A DNA stretch of 64,000 nt. It comes from Clostridiales bacterium. Its GTDB lineage: Bacteria; Bacillota; Clostridia; Oscillospirales; Oscillospiraceae. Below the pieces are notes generated by a model. That model had not been told where the DNA came from. It ran no database searches and saw only the letters and a program-made list of their open reading frames with translations. Each line of letters starts with the position of its first letter. Within the stretch, counting starts at the first letter, position 1. The translations under genes and the position numbers were made by a program. Of the stretch, positions 40,154 through 47,461 are shown in pieces. The stretch lies in contig SFLD01000001.1 of the NCBI GenBank assembly GCA_004553545.1, positions 1-64,000 on the forward strand, read 5' to 3'.

Positions 40154-40750
40154 ATGAAAAAGATCACAACGGTAATCGAGCACATTGAGGAGTTCCTGCT
40201 GAGCTTCGCGGTGATCGCCATGGCCATCATCCTGGTGGCCGGCGTCATTGCCCGCTCCGTCTTTAACTCCAGCCTTACCTTTACAGAGGAGCTGGGCACC
40301 GCGCTGAATATCGCAGTGACCTTCCTGGGCGTGGGCTACTGCGCCAGAAAGGCCAAGCACATCAGCATGTCCATCATTTTCGACCTGCTGGGCAAAAAGC
40401 CCAAGAAGGTGATGATGCTGGTCATCTCCCTGGGAACCGCGGCAGTCATGGCCTTCCTCTGCTACCTCAGCGTCCGCTATGTGGGCAGCGTTTACAAGCT
40501 GGCCCGCGTGACGCCTGCTCTGCGTATCCCCATGTGGATCATTTATACCACGCTGCCCATCGGTTTCTTCCTGGCCGCAGTGGAGTATCTCAAGACCTTC
40601 TTTAAAAACCTGACAGACCGGGACGAGGTCTGGATCTCCGCCGAGCTCAAGGTGGGCGAAAACATTGAAAACTACAACGACCTGGCGGCAGACGCCGAGC
40701 CTCTGCCGGAAGGCACCCAGGAAAACCATGAAAAGGAGGAGAACACATAA
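40154..40750 (+). CDS. TRAP transporter small membrane subunit (DctQ family)
   Basis: 198 residues, four membrane segments (about 14-36, 50-68, 88-108, 128-148). Family marks: VAGVIARSVFNSSLTFTEEL and FLGVGYCARKAKHISMSIIF. With the large subunit and DctP it forms a sodium-coupled uptake system. The acidic tail EGTQENHEKEENT overlaps the dctM start by one base (TAATG), so translation is coupled. Ectoine TRAP systems (TeaABC, UehABC) have the same three-part build. Confidence 0.92.
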   Translation: MKKITTVIEHIEEFLLSFAVIAMAIILVAGVIARSVFNSSLTFTEELGTALNIAVTFLGVGYCARKAKHISMSIIFDLLGKKPKKVMMLVISLGTAAVMAFLCYLSVRYVGSVYKLARVTPALRIPMWIIYTTLPIGFFLAAVEYLKTFFKNLTDRDEVWISAELKVGENIENYNDLAADAEPLPEGTQENHEKEENT

Positions 40751-42015
40751 TGGTAGCACTGTTGTTGGGGACCATGTTCCTCTGCCTGGCACTCAACTTC
40801 CCGATGATCGTGGCCATGGTGGTGGCTCCCCTTCTGGTCATGATCTTCTACATGCCCTCCATGGACATCATGCTCTCCGTGCAGCAGCTCATCGCCGGTG
40901 TCAACGCCCAGGTGCTGCTCTCTGTCCCCATGTTCATCCTGGCGGCAGACATCATGAGCACCGGCCACTCCACCAACCGACTGCTGGACTTCGTGGAAGC
41001 CTTCGTGGGCCACATTCGCGGCGGCATGGCCATCACCACTGCGGCAGCCTGCACCCTCTTCGGCGCCATCTCCGGCTCCACCCAGGCCACCGTGGTGGCC
41101 ATCGGCAAGCCTATGCGCGGACGGCTGCTGCAGCTGGGTTACCCGGACAGCGCCAGTTCCGGCCTCATCATCAACTCCGCCATCATTGCTCTGCTGATCC
41201 CGCCCAGCATCTCCATGATCATGTACGCCGTGGTCACCGGCGCTTCCGTCGGCGATCTCTTCATCGCCGGCGTGGGCCCCGGCATCCTGATGTTCCTGCT
41301 CTTCGCAGTGTACAGCTACTTCTATGCGAGAAAGGCTAACATCCCCCTGCAGGAAAAGGTCAACTGGGCCGGCCGTGCCAAGGCTCTGAAAAAGGCCATC
41401 GGCCCCCTGGGTTTCCCCATCATCATTTTTGTGGGCATCTACGGCGGCTTCTTCAGCCCCACTGAATCTGCGGCCATTGCCGTTCTCTACGCCTTCATCC
41501 TGGAGTTCTTCATCTTCAAGACCATCAAGCTGAAGGATATCAAGCGCATCGCCCTCAGCACTGCGGTCTCCACCAGCATCGTTTTCATTCTGGTGGCCGG
41601 CGGCCAGCTCTTCAGCTGGGTCATTTCCTTCGCCAAGATCCCTCAGATGATGACCAACGCCGTGCTGGGTGCCAACCCCTCCGCCACCCGCATTCTGGTG
41701 ACGGTGACCCTGTTCTTCTTTATCGCCGGCATGTTCGTGGACAGCCTCGTGGCCATCATCATCCTCTCTCCCATCTTCTATCCCATCGCCATGCTGGCCG
41801 GTATCGACCCCATCCACCTCGGCATCGTCATCACCCTGCAGGCAGCCATTGCCTCCGTCTCTCCCCCCTTCGGCTGCAACATCTTCACCGCCTGCGCCAT
41901 CTTCAACCGTCCGTATCTGGACATCGTCAAAGGCATCCCGCCGTACCTCATCATGCTGCTCCTGACCACGATCATCGTGATCTTCGTGCCGGAGTTGTCC
42001 CTCTTCCTTCTGTGA
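40750..42015 (+). CDS. TRAP transporter large membrane subunit (DctM family)
   Basis: 421 residues, about 12 membrane segments. Family marks: LCLALNFPMIVAMVVAPLL, FGAISGSTQATVVAIGKPM, IALLIPPSISMIMYAVVTGA, GGFFSPTESAAIAVLYAFI and SPPFGCNIFTACAIFNRPY near the C-terminus. It is the transport channel of the operon's TRAP system. GGAGG precedes ATG 40750 inside dctQ. The M20 gene follows within 10 bases. Confidence 0.95.
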   Translation: MVALLLGTMFLCLALNFPMIVAMVVAPLLVMIFYMPSMDIMLSVQQLIAGVNAQVLLSVPMFILAADIMSTGHSTNRLLDFVEAFVGHIRGGMAITTAAACTLFGAISGSTQATVVAIGKPMRGRLLQLGYPDSASSGLIINSAIIALLIPPSISMIMYAVVTGASVGDLFIAGVGPGILMFLLFAVYSYFYARKANIPLQEKVNWAGRAKALKKAIGPLGFPIIIFVGIYGGFFSPTESAAIAVLYAFILEFFIFKTIKLKDIKRIALSTAVSTSIVFILVAGGQLFSWVISFAKIPQMMTNAVLGANPSATRILVTVTLFFFIAGMFVDSLVAIIILSPIFYPIAMLAGIDPIHLGIVITLQAAIASVSPPFGCNIFTACAIFNRPYLDIVKGIPPYLIMLLLTTIIVIFVPELSLFLL

Positions 42016-42024
42016 GGCATGCCT

Positions 42025-43212
42025 ATGTTTGATGTCAAGAAAGCAGTCAGCGAACTGGAACCCGAGCTCATCGGCCTGCGCAGGGACTTCCACGCACATC
42101 CCGAGCTGGGCTACCAGGAGTTCAACACCTCCAAAAAGGTCTGCGGCTACCTGACGGCCCTGGGCCTGGAGGACATCCAGACCGTGACCGGCACCGGCAT
42201 CACCGCCATCCTTCGCGGCACCGCCGGAGAGGGAAAGACCCTGCTCCTGCGGGCAGATATGGATGCTCTGCCGGTGGAGGAGAAGACCGGTCTTCCCTTC
42301 GCCAGTCAGAATCCCGGTGTGATGCACGCCTGCGGCCATGACGGTCATACCGCCATCCAGCTGATCGTGGCAAAGATCCTCTCCGCCCATCGGGACGCCT
42401 TCCGGGGGCAGATCAAATTCCTCTTCCAGCCCAACGAGGAAGAAGCCGGCGCCCTGAACATGATCAACGCCGGTGTTCTGGAGGCGCCCCATGTGGACGC
42501 CGCCCTGGCACTCCACCTCTGGAGCCCCATCAAAACCGGACGCATTGGACTCTCTGAGGGGCCCATTCTTGGCACCACAGAGGAGTTTGAACTGGAGATC
42601 ATCGGAAAGGCCGGTCACACTGCCACACCTCACACTGGCCGGGACGCCATTCTGGGTGCCTGCAGCGTGGTCCAGGCCATGCAGTGCCTCGGCACCCGGG
42701 AATTCGACCCCCTGCTGCCCATCGCCGTGATGTTTGGGCACATCCAGGGCGGCACCGCCCGGAACATCGTCACCGACCGGGTAAAGCTGGGCGGTACGAT
42801 CCGCTTTCTCTTCCCGGATGAGGCCCACAACAAGCCCAAGGTCCTGGCCGCTTTTGAGCGGGTCATCCAGGGGCAGTGCCAGTCTCTCGGCCTGGAATAT
42901 GAGCTGCGCTACATCCCCAGCAATCCTTCCCTGGTGAACGATCCCGCCATGGTGGCCGTTGTCAAGGAGGCCGCTGCCGAGACCTTCGGGACCCGGGACA
43001 ATGTGGATGCCTTCCGCTCTCTGGCTGGTGAAGACTTCGCCGAGTTCAGCCAGCGGGTCCCCTCCGTGATGACCTGGGTCGGCATCGCAGATCCCGCCAA
43101 GCACAGCGACTTCCCACACCACCACTGCCAGTTCGATATCGACGAGAGCATGCTGGCAAAAGGCGCTGAACTTCAGGTCCGCAGCGCTCTGCGCTATCTG
43201 AACCAAAACTGA
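42025..43212 (+). CDS. M20D metallo-amidohydrolase, candidate N-acyl-amino-acid deacylase
   Basis: 395 residues. Intact M20D dinuclear site: HACGHDGH (Cys103, His105), PNEEEAG with the catalytic and metal Glu pair, LHLW with His164, AGHTATPH with His198 and His203, and PHHHCQFDIDE near the end. Homologues remove N-acetyl or other acyl groups from amino acids. In this operon it is the obvious candidate for the step done by DoeB/EutE elsewhere, deacetylation of N-acetyl-diaminobutyrate. ATG 42025 is favoured: GAGG is 7 bases away and the N-terminus then aligns exactly with its paralogue at 45925. Confidence 0.9.
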   Translation: MFDVKKAVSELEPELIGLRRDFHAHPELGYQEFNTSKKVCGYLTALGLEDIQTVTGTGITAILRGTAGEGKTLLLRADMDALPVEEKTGLPFASQNPGVMHACGHDGHTAIQLIVAKILSAHRDAFRGQIKFLFQPNEEEAGALNMINAGVLEAPHVDAALALHLWSPIKTGRIGLSEGPILGTTEEFELEIIGKAGHTATPHTGRDAILGACSVVQAMQCLGTREFDPLLPIAVMFGHIQGGTARNIVTDRVKLGGTIRFLFPDEAHNKPKVLAAFERVIQGQCQSLGLEYELRYIPSNPSLVNDPAMVAVVKEAAAETFGTRDNVDAFRSLAGEDFAEFSQRVPSVMTWVGIADPAKHSDFPHHHCQFDIDESMLAKGAELQVRSALRYLNQN

Positions 43213-43251
43213 GCATCCACACCCATCATATATTTTTAGGAGGATCACACA

Positions 43252-44322
43252 ATGAAAAAGAGAATTCTTTCCCTTGCGCTGGCCTGCCTGATGGTCATGC
43301 CCCTGCTGGCTGGCTGCGGCGACAACAACACCCCCGCCGCCTCCGGCTCTGACAACTCCGGCGACACCACCACGTATTCCTGGAAGATGGCCCACGAGGA
43401 GTATGACGGCGACATGCAGGATGTCTACTGCAAGGAGTTCGCCCAGAAGCTCAGCGAGAAGTCCAATGGCCGCATCACTCTGGATATCTACCCCGTGGGC
43501 CAGATCGGCGATGCCCTGCAGCAGTGCGAGCTGCTGCAGAACGGCGGCATTGAGTTCGCCATCGTCAGCCCCGGCAACACCGGCACCGTGGTCCCCGAGA
43601 ACCAGCTCTTCTCCCTGCACTATCTCTTCCCCTCCGACTGGGACAAGACCCTGGAAGTCCTGCAGACCAGCGAGGCTCTGAATACCATGCTGGGCCAGAA
43701 GTATCTGGACAAGAACATCCAGGTCCTGCAGTACTGGACCGAGGGCGCCATGTGGTGGACCAGCAACAAGTCCATGAAGGACCCCAGCGCCTTCAAGGGC
43801 CTGAAGTTCCGCACCATGCAGTCTCCCATGATCCTGGCTGCCTATGAGGCATACGGCGCCAACCCCACCCCCATGAGCTACACCGAGGTCTACTCTGGCC
43901 TGCAGCTGAACATGATCGAAGGCCAGGAGAACCCCATCAGCGCTATCCTCACCTCCAAGTTCTATGAGGTCCAGGATTACCTCTGCGACGCCCAGAGCAA
44001 CCTCTACATGACCTGCACCTGCGTCAATCCCACCTTCTTTGCCAGCCTGCCTGAGGATATCCAGCAGATCGTTCTGGAGACCATCGATGAAATGTATCCC
44101 CGTTCCTTTGAGATCCAGAAGGAACTGAATGACGCCGCTCTGGATAAGATCCTGGATGCAAAGCCTGACATCAACGTTGAGGAGCTCACAGACGACGAGC
44201 GCGCCGCTTACGCCGAACTGGCTCAGAATGCTTATGCCGTGTACGGCACCACCGTCGGTGCTGACGGCCAGGCCATCCTGGATAAGCTCCTGGAAGAGAT
44301 CGCCGCCATTGAGGCAAAGTAA
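43252..44322 (+). CDS. TRAP transporter substrate-binding lipoprotein (DctP family)
   Basis: 356 residues. Signal peptide with lipobox MPLLAGC (Cys22), a short linker, then the DctP fold: YSWKMAHEEYDGDMQDVYCK, EKSNGRITLDIYPVGQIGD, ALQQCELLQNGGIEFAIVS, and the conserved region FKGLKFRTMQSPMILAAYEA with Arg for the ligand carboxylate, then YSGLQLNMIEGQENP. Being a lipoprotein suits a Gram-positive cell. AGGAGG precedes ATG 43252. A perfect 32-bp palindrome follows the stop. Confidence 0.94.
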   Translation: MKKRILSLALACLMVMPLLAGCGDNNTPAASGSDNSGDTTTYSWKMAHEEYDGDMQDVYCKEFAQKLSEKSNGRITLDIYPVGQIGDALQQCELLQNGGIEFAIVSPGNTGTVVPENQLFSLHYLFPSDWDKTLEVLQTSEALNTMLGQKYLDKNIQVLQYWTEGAMWWTSNKSMKDPSAFKGLKFRTMQSPMILAAYEAYGANPTPMSYTEVYSGLQLNMIEGQENPISAILTSKFYEVQDYLCDAQSNLYMTCTCVNPTFFASLPEDIQQIVLETIDEMYPRSFEIQKELNDAALDKILDAKPDINVEELTDDERAAYAELAQNAYAVYGTTVGADGQAILDKLLEEIAAIEAK

Positions 44323-44336
44323 ACCCGTCTGCCATT

Positions 44337-44368
44337 CCGCGCCGCCGGCAGATCTGCCGGCGGCGCGG
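44337..44368 (+). other. Perfect 32-bp palindrome between dctP-type gene and dehydratase gene
   Basis: 16+16 bases, CCGCGCCGCCGGCAGA and its complement, without a U-tract. As RNA it forms a very stable hairpin that could protect the binding-protein mRNA 3' end. Confidence 0.7.
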
Positions 44369-44402
44369 AGACCCCACAGGATTCGAGGAATAGAAGAAAA
44401 AT

Positions 44403-45380
44403 ATGAAAGTTAAGGATATCACTGCAAGAGACATCTGGATCGCCCGTTCCCGCATCGCTCCCTATGTCACCAAGACCCCACTGGTGTACTCCCATACTCT
44501 CAGCGAGATGACCGGGGCCAACATTTATCTCAAGCTGGAGAACCTTCAGGAGATCGGTGCTTTCAAGGTCCGGGGGGCAGCCAACAAGATCCTCAGTCTC
44601 CCGGAAGGATCCCGGAAGGCCGGTGTCTCCACCTTCTCCACCGGAAACCACGGCGCTGCCGTCGCCTATATCTCCAGTAAGCTTGGCATTCCTGCGATCG
44701 TCTGTATGTCCCGCCATGTTCCGGAGGTAAAAGTAAAGAACATCGCACGCTGGGGGGCCAAGATCCTGCAGAACTGGGACTCCCAGGATGATGCTGGCGT
44801 CTACTGCTATGAAATGGAACGGGAACAGGGCATCACCGTGATCCCGCCCTTCGATGACAAGGAGATCATCTGCGGGCAGGCCACCATGGCCCTGGAGATC
44901 GTGGAGGATCTTCCCAAGGTGGATACGGTCCTTGTCCCCCTCTCCGGCGGCGGGCTCATCTCCGGTGTAACGCTCGGCATGAAGATGACTCTGCCGGATG
45001 TCAAGATCGTCGGCATCTCCCAGGAGAGAGCTGCCGTCATGATCGAAAGCCTGAAGGTGGGTCATCCCATTGAAATGCCCGAGGAACCCACTCTGGCGGA
45101 CAGCCTCCTGGGCGGCATCGGTCTGGATAACCGCTATACCTTTGAGATCACCCGGGACTATGTGGACGAACTTGCCCAGGTCTCCGAGGAGCAGATCGCC
45201 GACGGCATTGCCTACATCATGTCCAACCACCGCGTCATTGCCGAGGGCGCCAGCTGCGTGGGCATCGCCTACGCCCTGCAGCAGGGCAACATCCAGCCCG
45301 GCAGCAACGTAGCCATCGTGGTCACTGGCAACGGCATCCCCATGAGCACTGTGCGTCAGATCGCCGACACCCATTTCTGA
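44403..45380 (+). CDS. eutB: PLP-dependent dehydratase, EutB-like (hydroxyectoine utilisation) / threonine dehydratase family
   Basis: 325 residues, fold-type II PLP enzyme without the C-terminal ACT domain of biosynthetic threonine dehydratase. PLP Lys in IGAFKVRGAANKI, phosphate loop VPLSGGGLISG, and FSTGNHGAAVAY. EutB-like features are NWDSQDDAGVYC, VIPPFDDKEIICGQATMALE, SLLGGIGLDNRYTFEITRDY and VSEEQIADGIAYIM. EutB acts in hydroxyectoine breakdown, probably by dehydrating a hydroxylated intermediate. The gene pair with ridA fits, since such enzymes release enamines. A plain serine/threonine dehydratase remains possible. Confidence 0.82.
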   Translation: MKVKDITARDIWIARSRIAPYVTKTPLVYSHTLSEMTGANIYLKLENLQEIGAFKVRGAANKILSLPEGSRKAGVSTFSTGNHGAAVAYISSKLGIPAIVCMSRHVPEVKVKNIARWGAKILQNWDSQDDAGVYCYEMEREQGITVIPPFDDKEIICGQATMALEIVEDLPKVDTVLVPLSGGGLISGVTLGMKMTLPDVKIVGISQERAAVMIESLKVGHPIEMPEEPTLADSLLGGIGLDNRYTFEITRDYVDELAQVSEEQIADGIAYIMSNHRVIAEGASCVGIAYALQQGNIQPGSNVAIVVTGNGIPMSTVRQIADTHF

Positions 45381-45395
45381 GAACGACAGGTACAT

Positions 45396-45782
45396 ATGAA
45401 AGACATCATTTTTACCGAAAAAGCCACCGCACCTACCGCCCCATACTCCCAGGCCATCCGCGCCGGCAGCACGGTCTATCTTGCCGGTGTCTGCGGCGAC
45501 GATCCTGCCACCGGCAAGCTCATGGGAAGTGGAGACATGACGGTAGAGGCCACCTATGCCATGGAGAACCTGAAAAACACCCTGGAGGCCGCCGGCGGCA
45601 CCATGGAAGACATCGTGAAGGTCCAGGTCTACGTCACCGATATTACAAAGCTTCCTGCCTTCAATGCGGTCTATCAGCGTTATTTTCCGGTGGGCCATCT
45701 GCCCGCCCGGATTGCCATGGAGATCTCCCGTCTGGCCGACGGGGCAAATCTGGAACTGGACGCCATTGCCGTTCTGGACTGA
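45396..45782 (+). CDS. ridA: RidA family enamine/imine deaminase
   Basis: 128 residues. Family marks: APTAPYSQAIRAGSTVYLAG, MENLKNTLEAAGGTMEDIVK and LPARIAMEISRLADGANLEL, with the catalytic Arg in PARI. It hydrolyses reactive 2-aminoacrylate-type products released by PLP dehydratases, exactly what the preceding gene (15 bases upstream) encodes. Last gene of the operon; a strong terminator follows. Confidence 0.95.
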   Translation: MKDIIFTEKATAPTAPYSQAIRAGSTVYLAGVCGDDPATGKLMGSGDMTVEATYAMENLKNTLEAAGGTMEDIVKVQVYVTDITKLPAFNAVYQRYFPVGHLPARIAMEISRLADGANLELDAIAVLD

Positions 45783-45799
45783 CAACGTTTCCCACCGGG

Positions 45800-45832
45800 G
45801 CGGCCTCTGCACAAGGCAGAGGCCGCCTTTTT
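45800..45832 (+). terminator. Terminator of the ectoine-like operon
   Basis: An 11-bp stem GCGGCCTCTGC/GCAGAGGCCGC (45800-45810 with 45816-45826) followed by CTTTTT. Confidence 0.9.
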
Positions 45833-45838
45833 CCCGGC

Positions 45839-45867
45839 TTGCTCCCGCGCCAGGAGCGTAGTATACT
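45839..45867 (+). promoter_or_regulatory. Separate promoter for the second M20 gene
   Basis: TTGCTC (45839-45844), 17 bases, TATACT (45862-45867). The gene downstream is therefore its own transcription unit. Confidence 0.75.
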
Positions 45868-45924
45868 GATATTCAGAGATCGGCACCGGGCAGCCAGACG
45901 CCAGTGCGCCACAGGAGGAAGCAC

Positions 45925-47115
45925 ATGTATTCACTGAGGGAAGAAATCGAGGGTTACCGGACAGAGATCCTTGCCCTTCGGCGGGATTTCCATGAACATC
46001 CGGAGTTGGGATATAAAGAGTTCCGCACCTCCAAGACCATTTATGACTATTTGAAGGCCATTGGATGCGACAGCGTGCAGAACATTGCCAAGACCGGCGT
46101 GGTGGGAACACTCTACGGGGAACAGCGCCGGGGCAAAACAGTGATCCTGCGGGCCAACATGGATGCCCTGCCCATCACGGAGGACACGCATCTGAGCTAC
46201 GCCTCCCAGACGCCGGGGGTGATGCACGCCGGCGGCCATGATGCTCACATGGCGGTGGCTCTGGTGGTGGGTAAGCTCCTCAGCCGCCACCGGGACGCCT
46301 TCCGCGGTTGTGTGCGGCTGGTCTTCCAACCCAATGAGGAGATCGCTGGGGCTTTGGACATGATCCGGGAAGGTGTGCTGGAGGACCCTCCCGCAGATGC
46401 CGCTCTCTCCATGAACTTCACCCAGATGATCGACTCCGGCAAGATCGGCCTCAGCCGCGGCGCCGTTATCGGCAATACGGAGGAGTTTATCCTGAAGCTC
46501 ATCGGAAAGTCCGGCAACACCTACCTCCCCAACAAAAGCATTGACGCCGCCCTGGGCGCCGCCAAGATCATGGAAGCCGTACAGATCCTGGAGACCCGGG
46601 AGTATGACCCCATGCGCCCCATTTCCATCATGTTCGGGAAAGTCCACGGTGGAGCCGCCCGGAACATCGTCATCGACAAGATCACACTGGAGGGGACCAT
46701 TCGCTTTCTCTTTCCCGAGGAGGAGGACAACATCGATGTGGTGAAATCCGCCTTTGAGCGCATCGTGAAAAGCGTATGCTCCATGCTGGGATTGGGCTAT
46801 CAGATCGAATATATTCACAGCAACTCCTCCCTGGTAAACAGCAAGGAGATCGTGGATGTGCTGCGCCGCACCGCCCGGACCACCTATGACGGCCGGGACA
46901 ACATTGTGGATTTCAAGAGTCTTATGGGCGAAGACTTCGCCGAGTTCGGAAAGCTGGTCCCCTCAGCCATGACCTTTTTCGGAGTCAACAGCGAGGCCAA
47001 GCACTGCATCTACCCCAACTATCACCCCAAATACAACATCGACGAGGATGTGCTGCCGGAGGCGGTAGAGTACTTCTACCGCGGCATCGTAGAGCTTCTG
47101 AGAGACCTTCCGTAA
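45925..47115 (+). CDS. M20D-family paralogue with degenerate metal site (possible pseudoenzyme)
   Basis: 396 residues, collinear with the M20 protein at 42025 from the first residue (LRRDFHEHPELGYKEFRTSK). Key residues are changed: HAGGHDAH has Gly103 for the metal Cys, SMNFTQ has Asn164 for the metal His, and SGNTYLPN has Asn198 and Asn203 for two conserved His. The Glu pair (PNEEIAG) and the late His (NYHPKYNIDED) remain. The frame is intact and well conserved elsewhere, so it is not a simple pseudogene; altered metal use, a binding role or a regulatory partner are options. AGGAGGAAG precedes ATG 45925. Confidence 0.85.
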   Translation: MYSLREEIEGYRTEILALRRDFHEHPELGYKEFRTSKTIYDYLKAIGCDSVQNIAKTGVVGTLYGEQRRGKTVILRANMDALPITEDTHLSYASQTPGVMHAGGHDAHMAVALVVGKLLSRHRDAFRGCVRLVFQPNEEIAGALDMIREGVLEDPPADAALSMNFTQMIDSGKIGLSRGAVIGNTEEFILKLIGKSGNTYLPNKSIDAALGAAKIMEAVQILETREYDPMRPISIMFGKVHGGAARNIVIDKITLEGTIRFLFPEEEDNIDVVKSAFERIVKSVCSMLGLGYQIEYIHSNSSLVNSKEIVDVLRRTARTTYDGRDNIVDFKSLMGEDFAEFGKLVPSAMTFFGVNSEAKHCIYPNYHPKYNIDEDVLPEAVEYFYRGIVELLRDLP

Positions 47116-47131
47116 GCAGATCCCAAGTTTT

Positions 47132-47167
47132 CGCCCGCCGGAGCGCTTGCTCCGGCTGGCGGTTTTA
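47132..47167 (+). terminator. Terminator of the second M20 gene
   Basis: Stem CGCCCGCCGGAGC/GCTCCGGCTGGCG (47132-47144 with 47149-47161) and GTTTTAT; near copy of the terminator at 37407-37443. Confidence 0.8.
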
Positions 47168-47332
47168 TGGGGGCGGCCGGGGATGCTTTGGGGCCGGTCT
47201 CCTGCCGCGCACAGCGGGACAGCATGGCGTCCGCCGGGGAAAACCGCCTTGTTTCTTTCACCATATTGGACCCAAAAGGCGAACCTTTTCCTCTGGGTTT
47301 TTCACGAAAAATGGGAAGAAGTCCCTTTTCCC

Positions 47333-47361
47333 TTGTACTTTTCCAGGCGGTCACTTATAAT
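47333..47361 (+). promoter_or_regulatory. Promoter of pyruvate carboxylase gene
   Basis: TTGTAC (47333-47338), 17 bases, TATAAT (47356-47361). The 95-base leader holds a 10-bp hairpin CCGTTGCGCA TTTT TGCGCAACGG at 47401-47424. The stretch 47168-47332 shows nothing recognisable. Confidence 0.8.
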
Positions 47362-47461
47362 AGGGATGGAAAACGGCTTCGTTTTTCGGAAATTATATGA
47401 CCGTTGCGCATTTTTGCGCAACGGTCAGCAAGCTATTTTATCCAGAAAAGAGGGACCGCCT

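Noticed and set aside
44403..45380. Plain anabolic threonine dehydratase (ilvA)
   Set aside because: No ACT regulatory domain, and the motifs and operon partners favour a EutB-like catabolic enzyme; kept as a possible alternative in the entry.
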